A stretch of 40,089 bases of DNA, taken from assembly GCA_028284885.1 (NCBI GenBank), contig JANQQW010000064.1, positions 1 through 40,089 of the forward strand, given 5' to 3'. The notes beneath the pieces are model-generated. The model had not been told where the DNA came from. It saw only the letters and a list, made by a program, of their open reading frames with translations, and ran no database searches. Position 1 is the first letter of the stretch. The number at the start of each line of letters is the position of its first letter. The stretch is from Planctomycetaceae bacterium. Its GTDB lineage: Bacteria > Planctomycetota > Planctomycetia > Planctomycetales > Planctomycetaceae. Made by a program: the position numbers and the translations under genes. This document shows, in pieces, positions 1 through 8,439 of the stretch.

Positions 1-846
1 GTCCGGGGCTCGCGAACGGCTGCCGAGCGGTACGGAGTGCGAATCGAGAACCTCGACCTCGCCGAGGCCACGCGGCGGTTCCCGCAGTTCCGCTTCCCGG
101 AGAACTCAGAGGTCGTCTTCGAACCGCAGGCCGGGTACCTCCGCGTCGAGGAGTGCATCCGCGCCCACGTCGAGTCCGCGATCCGTCACGGAGCACTCGT
201 CGTGAACGAGCGGGTCCTCGGGTGGTCCGCGGAGAACGGGGGGTACGTCGTCGAGACGGAGTCGGGCGAGGAACGGGCGGCCCGAGTCGTCGACTGCCGC
301 GGCGCCTACCACCGGCTTCCCCCCGGATATCACGTCCTTCGGAAGATGCAGCTCTGGTTCCCGTCGGACGCCCCGGGACTCGACGCGGCCGACGGCATGC
401 CGGGATTCTTCTTCGAGACGGGCGACGACCCCGGCCGCCGAGGTTTCTACGGCTTTCCGCGGATCGACGGCACGCTCAAGCTCGCGGAACACACCGGCGG
501 CGAACCCGTCACGAACCCGCTCGAACTCGGCCGCCACCTTCGAGACGAGGACGTGGCCCCTCTCGCCGAGTTCGTCCGGACGACTCTCCCCGACGTCGCG
601 CCCGTGCCGGTCCGCCACGCCGCGTGCCTGTACACCATGTCCCCCGACGGGCACTTCGCCGTCGGCCGCGTCCCCGGTCACGACCGTGCCTTCCAAGCGC
701 TAGGGCTGTCAGGGCACGGGTTCAAGTTCACCGGCGTCCTCGGCGAGGCACTCGCGGACCTCGTCGCCGACGACGAGACGTCGATCCCCGTCGGCTTCCT
801 GTCGCCAGACCGCTTCGACGACGGCTCCTCGGCGGGCTCGCATTGA
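1..846 (+). CDS. Sarcosine / N-methyltryptophan oxidase-family flavoenzyme, C-terminal part (5' end outside window)
   Basis: FAD-dependent oxidase of the monomeric sarcosine oxidase / N-methyl-L-tryptophan oxidase family, which oxidatively demethylates N-methyl amino acids and releases hydrogen peroxide. The frame is open from base 1 and already reads as family sequence (SRTAAERYGV), so the N-terminal Rossmann GxGxxG lies upstream and the GTG at 37 is an internal codon, not the start. Two family signatures are visible near the end. One is CLYTM, whose Cys codon at 625-627 matches the cysteine that binds FAD covalently in this family. The other is GHGFKF at 712-729, next to the flavin, with the conserved Lys. 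The protein ends about 35 residues after GHGFKF, as usual. ribF, which makes FAD, follows 61 bases downstream on the same strand; a functional link is only inference. The exact substrate cannot be told from this part. Confidence 0.85.
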   Translation, partial: VRGSRTAAERYGVRIENLDLAEATRRFPQFRFPENSEVVFEPQAGYLRVEECIRAHVESAIRHGALVVNERVLGWSAENGGYVVETESGEERAARVVDCRGAYHRLPPGYHVLRKMQLWFPSDAPGLDAADGMPGFFFETGDDPGRRGFYGFPRIDGTLKLAEHTGGEPVTNPLELGRHLRDEDVAPLAEFVRTTLPDVAPVPVRHAACLYTMSPDGHFAVGRVPGHDRAFQALGLSGHGFKFTGVLGEALADLVADDETSIPVGFLSPDRFDDGSSAGSH

Positions 847-855
847 ATCGCGGCG

Positions 856-861
856 TACACT
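856..861 (+). promoter_or_regulatory. Candidate -10 box (TACACT) for ribF
   Basis: TACACT within GCGTACACTC lies 46 bases before the ribF ATG. The same ten bases occur 39 bases before the GIY-YIG gene start (minus strand, 13552-13557). No convincing -35 element is seen. Confidence 0.4.
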
Positions 862-907
862 CCCCTATATCCCTGCGACTCGACTTCACCGAAGCCCGCC
901 CGCCGTC

Positions 908-1831
908 ATGCCGCTGCTCCGAGGACTCGACGAGATCGCCGACTTCCGCGGGGGCGTCGTGTCGATCGGCAACTTCGACGGCGTCCATCTCGGGCACCGC
1001 GAGATCGTCCGCACGCTCGTCGACCGGGCACGCGAGCGAGGCTGCCCGGCCGTCGTGCTCACGTTCGACCCGCACCCGATCCGGCTGCTCCGCCCCGAGG
1101 CCGAGCCGCCCAGCCTGAACACGCTCGAGCGTAAGGCCGAGTTGCTGACCGACGTGGGCGTGGACGCCGTGGTCGCCTACCCGACCGACCGCGCCCTGCT
1201 GTCGCTCACCCCGGAGTGGTTCTTCGAGCAGATCGTGCGGGAGAAGCTCGACGCGGCCGGGCTCGTCGAGGGGCCCAACTTCTACTTCGGGAAAGACCGT
1301 GCGGGGGACGTGGACACGCTTCGCGAACTCGCCGACGCGGCCGGGATCACGGTGGACGTCGTCGAACCGCTCCAGGCGGGGGACGCCTTCGTCTCGTCCA
1401 GCCGCATCCGGGCGGCCATCGCCGACGGCCGGCTGCAGGAGGCGGTCGGGCTGCTCGGGCACCCGTACCGGCTGACCGGGACCGTCGGGCGGGGAGCCGG
1501 CCGGGGCCGCGGCCTCGGCACGCCGACCGCGAACCTGACCGAAGTCGCCACGTTGCTGCCGGCCCACGGGGTCTACGCCGGCACGGCCGTCGTCGACGGC
1601 ACTCGCCACGCGGCCGCCGTGAACGTCGGGCCGAACCCGACCTTCGGAGACGAGGCGACGAAGATCGAAGCTCACCTCGTCGGTTTCGCCGGCGACCTCT
1701 ACGGACGTGTTCTCGACCTGGACCTCCACACCCGGCTCCGCGACGTCCGCTCGTTCGAGTCCGCCGACGAACTGCGGTCGCAGATCGCGGAGGACGTTCG
1801 CCGAGCCGTCGAGGCCGTCGAGAAGGCCTGA
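908..1831 (+). CDS. ribF: Bifunctional riboflavin kinase / FAD synthetase
   Basis: Cytosolic bifunctional enzyme that phosphorylates riboflavin to FMN and adenylates FMN to FAD. At 307 aa it has the normal bacterial RibF length and both domains. The N-terminal nucleotidyltransferase domain shows GNFDGVHLGH at residues 21-30, the HIGH-like ATP site, followed by the FDPHP motif and EGPNFYFGKDR. The C-terminal riboflavin kinase domain shows GTPTAN at about 204-209, the PTAN motif that binds Mg-ATP, then NVGPNPTFG and the conserved EAHL. The ATG at 908 places GNFDGVHLGH at the expected distance from the N-terminus. It follows the covalent-flavin oxidase gene on the same strand. A -10-like box lies at 856-861, so it may have its own promoter. 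Confidence 0.95.
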   Translation: MPLLRGLDEIADFRGGVVSIGNFDGVHLGHREIVRTLVDRARERGCPAVVLTFDPHPIRLLRPEAEPPSLNTLERKAELLTDVGVDAVVAYPTDRALLSLTPEWFFEQIVREKLDAAGLVEGPNFYFGKDRAGDVDTLRELADAAGITVDVVEPLQAGDAFVSSSRIRAAIADGRLQEAVGLLGHPYRLTGTVGRGAGRGRGLGTPTANLTEVATLLPAHGVYAGTAVVDGTRHAAAVNVGPNPTFGDEATKIEAHLVGFAGDLYGRVLDLDLHTRLRDVRSFESADELRSQIAEDVRRAVEAVEKA

Positions 1832-1945
1832 TGGCGGACGAGAACAGCAGATCGACCGTCGGAGCGTTCACGAAGTTGCCGGTCGCCACCGCGGTCGATA
1901 CCGTGGCCTCGCGGCGGGTAGCGAGACCGCGGAGGGAACCGAACG

Positions 1946-3313
1946 TTGAAGGGCGAGAGACGCACGGCCATCAGCCTCTTCACCTCGGGGGGGATCGGCG
2001 ACCTCGCCATCCGCGCAGCCGGCTACGACATCCTCGTCTCCAACGAACTGCACGAGGACCGGCACGCCGTCTTCGCCCACAACTTCCCGGAGACGACCGC
2101 GATCACCGGAGACGTCCGGGAGCACACGGCCCGGATCGTCGAGGCGACGCGTGAGCGGCTGGACGGTCGCCCGCTCGACCTGCTGTACGCGACTCCGCCG
2201 TGCCAGGGGATGTCGAAGAACGGTCGCGGGAAACTGCTGAACGCGGTTCGGTCGGGGCGGAAGCCGGCCATGGACGAGCGGAACCGCTTGATCGTCCCGA
2301 CGATGACGATCGCCCGCGAACTGCGGCCGAGCGTCGTGCTCCTCGAGAACGTCCCGGAGATGGAGGGCACGCTGATCGTCGATGACGACGGAGAGCTCGT
2401 CTCGATCCTCGACTTCATCGCGAGTTCCCTCGGCGACGACTACGTCGGGCGGGCAGAGGTCGTCGAGTTCGCCGACTACGGCGTGCCGCAGTGCCGCCAG
2501 CGACTGATCACCGTCTTCACCCGCGACGAACGGCTGAAGCAGCGGCTCGAAGAGGCGGGGTCGCTGCTTCCTCGACCGACGCACTCCGAGTCCGGTTCGG
2601 AGGGAACCCGACCGTGGGTGACGCTCCGCGAGGCGCTCGCCGACGTGCCGCCGCTCGACGCCCGCGACGCGGACTCCGCCCGCCACGACACGATCCCGTT
2701 CCACCGCGTGCCGTTGTTGGACGAGATGAAGTCCTGGTGGGTCTCGCACACGCCGCCCGAGCGGAGCGCCTTCGACAACCAGTGCGTCGCCTGCGGCCAC
2801 GACGGGAACCCGACGCACGTCGCCCGTCGCAACGCCGAGGGGATCAACCGGGCGTCGAGCACGACGCCGGTCTACTGCGAACGGTGCGGCGAGCTTCTGC
2901 CGCGTCCGTCGGTCGAGACCGCGGATGGCCGGCGGCGACTGATGAAGGGGTTCACCTCCGCCTACAAGCGAATGTCGTACGACCGCCCCGCGAGCGCCCT
3001 CACCCGCAACCTCTCCTACGCCTGCAGCGACAACAAACTGCACCCCGAGGAGCACCGCGTCCTCTCCCTGTACGAGGCGTTCCGCGTCCACACGGTCGAC
3101 CGGTACGACCACGAGTGGCAACGGGCCGACGGCCGCAAGCTCAACGACAAGACCGTCCGCGAGATCATCGGCGAGAGCATCCCCCCTGCCGGGCTGGAGA
3201 CGATCGTGCGATTCGTGACCGAGGTGTCGGGTGGGCTCGACCGACCCGACACTCTCGACCGGCCGTGGTCCGACAGCACCCGCGAGCCGGCGGCGGCGAC
3301 CGTCGCGAACTGA
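1946..3313 (+). CDS. DNA (cytosine-5-)methyltransferase with zinc-ribbon insert, no restriction partner next to it
   Basis: C5-cytosine DNA methyltransferase of the Dcm family, 455 aa, using S-adenosylmethionine. Conserved motifs appear in order: motif [10 protein letters not shown] (residues 12-20), motif IV PPCQG with catalytic Cys86, motif VI ENV (134-136), motif VIII QCRQR (182-186), and a motif X-like IGESIPP near residue 410. The target-recognition region carries two CxxC pairs (Cys280/Cys283 and Cys311/Cys314), which look like a zinc ribbon and are not standard in Dcm enzymes. The start is TTG, chosen because GGAGG at 1931-1935 sits ten bases upstream and because motif I then falls at the usual place near the N-terminus. 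TACCGT at 1899-1904 could be a -10 box. leuS follows and no restriction endonuclease is adjacent, so it looks like an orphan methyltransferase with a regulatory or epigenetic role (inference). Target sequence unknown. Confidence 0.9.
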   Translation: MKGERRTAISLFTSGGIGDLAIRAAGYDILVSNELHEDRHAVFAHNFPETTAITGDVREHTARIVEATRERLDGRPLDLLYATPPCQGMSKNGRGKLLNAVRSGRKPAMDERNRLIVPTMTIARELRPSVVLLENVPEMEGTLIVDDDGELVSILDFIASSLGDDYVGRAEVVEFADYGVPQCRQRLITVFTRDERLKQRLEEAGSLLPRPTHSESGSEGTRPWVTLREALADVPPLDARDADSARHDTIPFHRVPLLDEMKSWWVSHTPPERSAFDNQCVACGHDGNPTHVARRNAEGINRASSTTPVYCERCGELLPRPSVETADGRRRLMKGFTSAYKRMSYDRPASALTRNLSYACSDNKLHPEEHRVLSLYEAFRVHTVDRYDHEWQRADGRKLNDKTVREIIGESIPPAGLETIVRFVTEVSGGLDRPDTLDRPWSDSTREPAAATVAN

Positions 3314-3447
3314 GTCCATGGGCTTCCGGCCGAACCCGGCAGCCGCGGCGTGCGTCGATTCCCCTGACCTGGGGACGGCAATACACTCACGCTTCGCGTG
3401 ACGAGCCTCCGGCTCTGGACCCTCGACTCTCGACCCTCGACCCGACA

Positions 3448-6435
3448 ATGCCCCGCTACGACGCCGCTCGCATCGAGAAACGCTGGCAGGAGTACTGGGA
3501 GGAGCACGGCACGTTCGTCACGCCGAACGAGCCCCCCGCCGACGCCACCGGCAAGCTCTACGCCCTCGACATGTTCCCCTACCCCAGCGGCAGCGGCCTC
3601 CACGTCGGCCACCCGGAGGGGTACACGGCGACGGACATCGTCTCGCGCCATGCCCGGATGTTGGGGAAGCGTGTTTTGCATTGTATGGGCTGGGATTCTT
3701 TCGGCCTCCCGGCCGAGCAGTACGCCATCGAGACCGGCACGCATCCGCGGGTCACCACCGAGAAGAACATCAGCACGTTCCGCCGGCAGCTCAAGTCGCT
3801 CGGTTTCAGCTACGACTGGTCCCGCGAACTCGCCACCACCGACCCCGAGTACTTCCGCTGGACGCAGTGGATCTTCCTTCAACTCTGGGACACCTGGTAC
3901 GACGCCACCCATGAGTGGACCGGCCCCGACGGCCGCCAGCGTACCGGTAAGGGACGTCCGATCGCCGAGCTCCCGATCCCGGACGACGTGACCGCCGCCG
4001 GTGAGGACGCCGTCCGCCACTACCAGGACGAGCACCGGCTCGCCTACCAGTCGAACGCCCCGGTCAACTGGTGTCCCGCCCTGGGCACGGTGCTCGCGAA
4101 CGAAGAGGTCACCGCCGACGGCAAGAGCGAGCGGGGCAACCACCCCGTCGAACGCCGCGCCCTCCGCCAGTGGATGCTCCGCATCACGGCTTACGCCGAA
4201 CGCCTCCTCGACGAACTCGAGGACCTCGACTGGGCCGAGTCGATCAAGGCCCTCCAGCGGAACTGGATCGGCAAGTCGACCGGCGCCGAGGTCGACTTCT
4301 ACGTTCCGAGAGCGGAAAGCGGAAAGCGGAAAGCCGACTTCGAGCAGTGGGAGGCTTCACGCAAGGAGAGCGGTTTCCCCGCCACACCCGGCGACGACGT
4401 CCTCCGTGTCTACACGACCCGGCCGGACACGCTCCACGGCGCCACCTACATGGTCATCGCGCCGGAGCATCCGTTCGTCGACAGGCTCACCACGCCGGAA
4501 CAGAAAGAAGCCGTCGAGGCGTACGTCAAGCAGGCGTCGGTGAAGAGCGATCTCGACCGGACCGACCTCGCCAAGGAGAAGACCGGCGTCTTCACGGGCA
4601 GCCACGCGGTCAACCCGGTCAACGGGGTCGAGGTTCCGATTTGGATCGCCGACTACGTCCTCGTCAGCTACGGCACCGGCGCCATCATGGCCGTCCCGGC
4701 CCACGATCTCCGCGACTGGGAGTTCGCCGTCACGTTCGACCTCCCCATCGTCCCTGTCGTGCAGCCGCCGGACGGGCACGAACCGACCAAGGACGAGAAG
4801 CCGCTCGGCCGCGAGATCGACGGCGAGATGCGGTACCCCTTCGCCGGCCACGGCACCGCCGTCAACTCAGCCGACTACGACGGCCTCCCGACCGCCGAGT
4901 TCAAGACGAAGATCACCGCCGACCTCGCCGCCGCCGGGGTCGCGAATGCCGCCGTCAACTACCGCCTTCGCGACTGGCTCTTCTCACGCCAGCGGTACTG
5001 GGGCGAGCCGTTCCCGGTCTGGCACGAACTCGACGACGAGGGCAACCCCACCGGCCGCGTCCGACCGGTCGACGAGAGCGAACTCCCCGTCGAGCTGCCG
5101 GAGATGGAGGACTTCAAGCCGAAGGGGACGCCCGAGCCACCCCTCTCCTTCGCCCCGGACGACTGGCTCTACCGCACGGCCGAGGACGGCACGAAGCTCC
5201 GCCGCGAGACCAACTCCATGCCGCAGTGGGCCGGCAGCTGCTGGTACTTCCTCCGCTTCTGCGACCCCAAGAACACCGAGGCCTTCATCGACCCGGAGAT
5301 CGAGAAGCACTGGATGCCGATCGACCTCTACATCGGCGGGGCCGAGCACGCCGTCCTCCACCTCCTCTACTCCCGCTTCTGGAACCAGGTCCTCTTCGAC
5401 CGCGGCCACCTCAGCCACGCCGAGCCGTTCAGGAAGCTGGTCAACCAAGGGATGATTCTCGGCGAGGCGGAGCTGACGGGGTTTGCGAAAGCGGAGAGCG
5501 GGAAGCGGAAAGCGGAGGCCGGCGACGTCTGTTCGGACTTCGGGGACTACGAGTGGGTTTCGTCGAAGGATGTGACCACGGACGGGGCGCTCGAGGGGGC
5601 GGATGGCGTTGTCACGAAGACCGGGGAGCCGGTTGTCAGCGTGAAGCTCGATCCGGAACTCGTCGAGAAGAAGGGCGAGTCGTTCGTCTTCGTCGATGAT
5701 TCGTCGATCCGCGTCGATTCCCGCGCCCACAAGATGTCCAAGTCGCGGGGCAACGTCGTCAACCCGGACGACGTCGTTCGCGACTACGGGGCGGACTCGC
5801 TGCGGCTCTACGAGATGTTCATGGGGCCGCTCGAGCAGACGAAGCCGTGGAGCATGTCCGGCGTGGAGGGGGTCTACCGCTTCCTCGGCCGCGTCTGGCG
5901 GATGTTCGTCGACGACCGGGCCGAGGAGGTCGTGCTCGACCCGGCCGTGCAGGACGTCGATCCGACCGAGGCGCAGGAGCGGATCCTCCACAAGACGATC
6001 AAGGCGGTCGGCGACGACATCGACAAGCTCTCCTTCAACACGGCCATCAGCCGCATGATGGAGTTCACCAACGAGCTCGGCGGCCAGAACCCGCGGCCGC
6101 GGGCCGTGCTCGAACCGTTCGTCCTTCTCCTCGCCCCTTTCGCCCCCCACCTCGCCGAGGAACTCTGGCACCTCCTCGGCCACGACGAGTCGTTGACCTT
6201 CGCCCCCTGGCCCACCTACGACGAGAGCAAACTCGTCGAGGCCACCATCGAGATCCCCGTCCAGGTCAACGGCAAACTCCGCGCGAAGATCCAAGTCCCC
6301 AACGGCGCGGACAAGGAGACGATGCAGTCCCTCGCCGAAGCCGACGAGACCGTCGCCGCCCAGCTCGCCGGCAAGACGGTCGTGAAGACCATCGTGGTGC
6401 CCGGCCGAATGGTGAACTTCGTCGTGAAACCGTAG
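3448..6435 (+). CDS. leuS: Leucyl-tRNA synthetase (long form)
   Basis: Charges tRNA-Leu with leucine; class I synthetase in the cytosol. The start at 3448 gives [19 protein letters not shown], the standard N-terminus; the frame is open upstream but reads there as noise inside the methyltransferase gene. HVGH (HIGH motif) is at residues 52-55, KMSKS at 762-766. The CP1 editing domain has [13 protein letters not shown] and [12 protein letters not shown]. At 995 aa it is clearly longer than typical bacterial LeuRS (about 800-880 aa). The extra length lies mainly in an insertion at about residues 287-310 and in another between about 680 and 755, just before KMSKS. Both contain the peptide AESGKRKA encoded by a 7-base repeat. 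The TAG stop at 6433-6435 is part of the GTAG head of a REP-like palindrome. Frame and motifs are intact, so the gene should be functional. Confidence 0.97.
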   Translation: MPRYDAARIEKRWQEYWEEHGTFVTPNEPPADATGKLYALDMFPYPSGSGLHVGHPEGYTATDIVSRHARMLGKRVLHCMGWDSFGLPAEQYAIETGTHPRVTTEKNISTFRRQLKSLGFSYDWSRELATTDPEYFRWTQWIFLQLWDTWYDATHEWTGPDGRQRTGKGRPIAELPIPDDVTAAGEDAVRHYQDEHRLAYQSNAPVNWCPALGTVLANEEVTADGKSERGNHPVERRALRQWMLRITAYAERLLDELEDLDWAESIKALQRNWIGKSTGAEVDFYVPRAESGKRKADFEQWEASRKESGFPATPGDDVLRVYTTRPDTLHGATYMVIAPEHPFVDRLTTPEQKEAVEAYVKQASVKSDLDRTDLAKEKTGVFTGSHAVNPVNGVEVPIWIADYVLVSYGTGAIMAVPAHDLRDWEFAVTFDLPIVPVVQPPDGHEPTKDEKPLGREIDGEMRYPFAGHGTAVNSADYDGLPTAEFKTKITADLAAAGVANAAVNYRLRDWLFSRQRYWGEPFPVWHELDDEGNPTGRVRPVDESELPVELPEMEDFKPKGTPEPPLSFAPDDWLYRTAEDGTKLRRETNSMPQWAGSCWYFLRFCDPKNTEAFIDPEIEKHWMPIDLYIGGAEHAVLHLLYSRFWNQVLFDRGHLSHAEPFRKLVNQGMILGEAELTGFAKAESGKRKAEAGDVCSDFGDYEWVSSKDVTTDGALEGADGVVTKTGEPVVSVKLDPELVEKKGESFVFVDDSSIRVDSRAHKMSKSRGNVVNPDDVVRDYGADSLRLYEMFMGPLEQTKPWSMSGVEGVYRFLGRVWRMFVDDRAEEVVLDPAVQDVDPTEAQERILHKTIKAVGDDIDKLSFNTAISRMMEFTNELGGQNPRPRAVLEPFVLLLAPFAPHLAEELWHLLGHDESLTFAPWPTYDESKLVEATIEIPVQVNGKLRAKIQVPNGADKETMQSLAEADETVAAQLAGKTVVKTIVVPGRMVNFVVKP
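4312..4334 (+). repeat. Tandem heptamer GCGGAAA x3 inside leuS
   Basis: Three exact GCGGAAA units at 4312-4332, then GC. Because 7 is not a multiple of 3, the repeat is read in all three phases and gives AESGKRKA. It sits in an insertion of the leuS editing domain. A second, less perfect copy is at 5491-5518. Confidence 0.85.
5491..5518 (+). repeat. Degenerate tandem heptamer (GCGGARA-like) x4 inside leuS
   Basis: Four units (GCGGAGA, GCGGGAA, GCGGAAA, GCGGAGG) in the leuS insertion before KMSKS. The encoded peptide is again AESGKRKA, in the same phase as the copy at 4312. Confidence 0.8.
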
Positions 6436-6456
6436 CTGCGTTGCCACGCAACGCAG
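6432..6456 (+). repeat. REP-like palindrome copy 1, GTAG head, at the leuS stop codon
   Basis: GTAG (6432-6435) is followed by a perfect 9-bp hairpin with arms CTGCGTTGC and GCAACGCAG and a CAC triloop (6436-6456), then TCGAGCGCG. The TAG in the head is the leuS stop. A GTAG tetranucleotide before the hairpin foot is the known hallmark of many REP elements mobilised by RAYTs. It may also act in transcript termination or stability. Confidence 0.85.
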
Positions 6457-6563
6457 TCGAGCGCGGAGCAACCGCCTCCGTCCAGTCACCGCCCGCTCTC
6501 GCTCTCGACGACCACCGGACGCGAGACCGTTCGTCACCACACCGCCACGCGAACCCCGCACTC

Positions 6564-6588
6564 CTGCGTTGCGTGGCAACGCAGCTAC
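6564..6588 (-). repeat. REP-like palindrome copy 2 (inverted), 5' of the RAYT gene
   Basis: The same hairpin on the opposite strand at 6564-6584, with CTAC (GTAG on the minus strand) at 6585-6588 and, on the minus strand, GAGTGCGG after it. It forms an inverted pair with copy 1 across about 107 bases, like a BIME. Confidence 0.85.
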
Positions 6589-6631
6589 TTGACGCGTGTT
6601 CCGTCGCACGGCAGCATGACCTCTCGTTCAC

Positions 6632-7120
6632 ATGTGCGCGGGCATCATGGCCGTCTACCTCTTCACGTGGCACGCCTACCGCAGTTGGATGCCCGACAAC
6701 CCTCGCGGCTACGTCCAGCGCGGGCGTGGTGTACAGCCGCCCGATCAAAGAGAGGCCGAACGCTACCGTGAACGAGCCGTCGAGACGGAACCGACGTTCA
6801 ACGACGAGATCCAGTCCACGCTGATCGCAACGCTCCTCGACTGCCGTGAGCCGCTCGCACTTCGCACCCACGCGATCGCCACGGCACCCACCCACGTCCA
6901 CGCTCTGGTGAGTTGGACGAGCGACCGCACATGGCAGTCCATCGCCCGCTCCGTCCGTCGGAGTCTCACGACCGCACTCGTCTCGTCACACGGCAACCGC
7001 ACGTGGTTCTCCCGCGGCCGCCACGCCGAACGTGTCGAAGAGGACACCCACTTTGAGCACCTGATGACGACCTACCTCCCCGACCATCCCGGCCGAGTCT
7101 GGATCGAACGCGAAACATAA
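6632..7120 (+). CDS. REP-associated tyrosine transposase (RAYT, Y1/HUH family)
   Basis: Small single-strand DNA transposase-like protein (162 aa) of the IS200-related Y1 family. Members cut and join REP hairpins using an HUH metal site and one catalytic tyrosine. Visible features are an N-terminal strand AVYLFTWHAYRSW, the HUH motif His88-Val-His90 inside TAPTHVHALV, and the likely nucleophile Tyr148 in MTTYLPDHPG. The frame is intact. ATG 6632 is used; ATG 6647, which gives MAVYLFTWHAYRSW, is an equally good and perhaps more family-like start, and neither has a clear ribosome site. The gene is flanked on both sides by copies of the same GTAG-type palindrome. Copy 3 starts at the base after its TAA stop, which strongly supports a RAYT rather than an autonomous insertion sequence. 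No TnpB or other cargo gene is fused to it. Confidence 0.85.
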   Translation: MCAGIMAVYLFTWHAYRSWMPDNPRGYVQRGRGVQPPDQREAERYRERAVETEPTFNDEIQSTLIATLLDCREPLALRTHAIATAPTHVHALVSWTSDRTWQSIARSVRRSLTTALVSSHGNRTWFSRGRHAERVEEDTHFEHLMTTYLPDHPGRVWIERET

Positions 7121-7141
7121 CTGCGTTGCCACGCAACGCAG
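7121..7141 (+). repeat. REP-like palindrome copy 3, directly after the RAYT stop codon
   Basis: The identical 21-base hairpin begins at the base after the RAYT TAA. The head here is ATAA instead of GTAG. The following TCGAGCGCG (7142-7150) is the same as after copy 1. Confidence 0.85.
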
Positions 7142-7206
7142 TCGAGCGCGCAGAAGGCGTGAGAAAGCGCCGAACGCTCGCACGAAGACACCGTCGCCGC
7201 CCACCC

Positions 7207-8201
7207 CTAGAAGGGGCACTCATCGTCGTCAGAGTCGCTCGCTTCGCCGTCCGTCGGCAACCGCAGGTTGGTCGAAACTGCCAAGTTCAGCAGATCCTCG
7301 CGATCCATGAACATTACATGACGGCGGGATGCTTGATCGAGGTGCTGCCCAAGCCAGTTCTTCGCTTGCTTGGTTATCTCCGCCGCCGAAATGATAAAGA
7401 CATGGTCGACGAGATTCTGCTTGTTCGTCTCCGGATCCCAAATCGGATGCCCGAGCATCATCGTAATCTGGTTGAGGATCTCGGCGACATTCTGATTCTT
7501 GCTTCGTCCTGAGGAGTCGATCTTCGTACGCTTGACCTGAACTCCGAAGTACAAGAAGTGCATTGTCGGAAGTTGGTACTTCATCCAGATGTCTTTGCCA
7601 TACTCCAGAGCCTTGTCGGTATGGCCGGTCAACGAGATGCGAATGAAACCAAGCTGCTGAAACAGCGGCTGGAGAATGCACTCGATGAACTCGTCCTCGG
7701 TCGCGGAATCGAGGTAGTCCGAGAGTTCCTTTCGCTTCTTGATCTCAGCGTCGGTCCACGCGCGACGCTGAAGATGTAGAGATGCTGAAGTGGCATGAGT
7801 GCCGTCGTTGCGTAGATGGCAGCGTTCCGCACCATCGAGATACGCTTGAATGCCGTCCCTCGAGAGGCTTGCATTCAACTCTACGAGGGCGGCATCCGGT
7901 CCAGACCTTCAGCCTGAAAGTCGGCAGCGTCCATCAACTCTTGGATGACACGGACGATACCGTCCGGTGGCAGTTGTGGATTAGAGGCTGGACCAGCGTT
8001 CAACTCAGAGAGGATGTCGAATACCCACGACTTTCGAGTGCTGCCGTCGTGCGTGTAGTCCATGTCGCAGTTGAGAAAGAACTCTGTCAGGTAACTGCTC
8101 GAGCGATATCGGAAGTTCTTTCGCTCGAAACCAGTACCAGCCCCAGTTGCGCCACAGACCATTTCGGCGAGATCGATGAGCGTGCGTTTGTGAAGATGCA
8201 T
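7207..8201 (-). pseudogene. Putative Mrr-like PD-(D/E)xK nuclease gene, broken by a frameshift
   Basis: Two consecutive minus-strand reading frames form one gene. 8201-7881 gives 106 residues starting MHLHKRTLIDLAEMVCG. 7878-7207 gives 223 residues ending DDDECPF. Near 7890-7900 the first frame runs into TAG, whereas the other frame continues smoothly as PDAALVELNASLSRDG, so a small deletion (one or four bases; a CCGG contraction would explain it) has separated the halves. The second half has the layout of the Mrr nuclease core: EYGKD at residues 92-96, then FGVQVKR with Gln114-x-Lys116, then HVFIISAAEITKQAKNWL. This suggests DNA cleavage, but the assignment is by pattern only. Three sampled 60-base rows (7321-7500) have 48-57% G+C against about 67% nearby, and the gene lies between REP copies 3 and 4, so recent acquisition followed by inactivation is likely. 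Confidence 0.65.
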
Positions 8202-8414
8202 AGCTTACCTGCGGAGGGCATGGTGGCCACATGGTATCCATGTGTCCGAGAGCGCACAAAGAACCTCGGCGGCGTGGTGGCGTGCTGTGACCGCGAAGCG
8301 GGACTAGCATGGGGCTACGGGACTCGACCTCGCACGCCTACCCGCTGACGGTGTCAAGGCATGGCTCTCGAGCGAGTCTGTACGCTGACCTACTGCAACG
8401 CGAGCGCCGCGCTC

Positions 8415-8439
8415 CTGCGTTGCGTGGCAACGCAGCTAC
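8415..8439 (-). repeat. REP-like palindrome copy 4 (inverted), GTAG head at the stop codon of the repeat protein
   Basis: Hairpin at 8415-8435 with CTAC at 8436-8439 (GTAG on the minus strand). The TAG in that head is the stop of the minus-strand gene 8436-9359. On the minus strand the hairpin is followed by GAGCGCGG and GCGCTC, making a second short stem. Confidence 0.85.

Noticed and set aside
1831-1945. ATG right after ribF (MADENSRSTVG...)
   Set aside because: It reads on into the methyltransferase gene in the wrong frame and has no similarity; the bases up to 1945 serve better as promoter and ribosome site.
6564-7141. Palindromes at 6564 and 7121 as terminal inverted repeats of an insertion sequence
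   Set aside because: Each copy is a self-complementary hairpin, further copies lie outside this interval, and no target duplication is visible; a RAYT with REPs explains it better.
1946-8201. A restriction-modification pair formed by the cytosine methyltransferase and the Mrr-like gene
   Set aside because: leuS and the RAYT islet lie between, strands differ, base composition differs and the nuclease gene is broken; there is no evidence for a link.
8305-8395. Short plus-strand frame reading GLDLARLPADGVKAWLSSE
   Set aside because: It looks protein-like for about 20 residues but has a stop close upstream and no family was recognised; a gene fragment is possible but unsupported.
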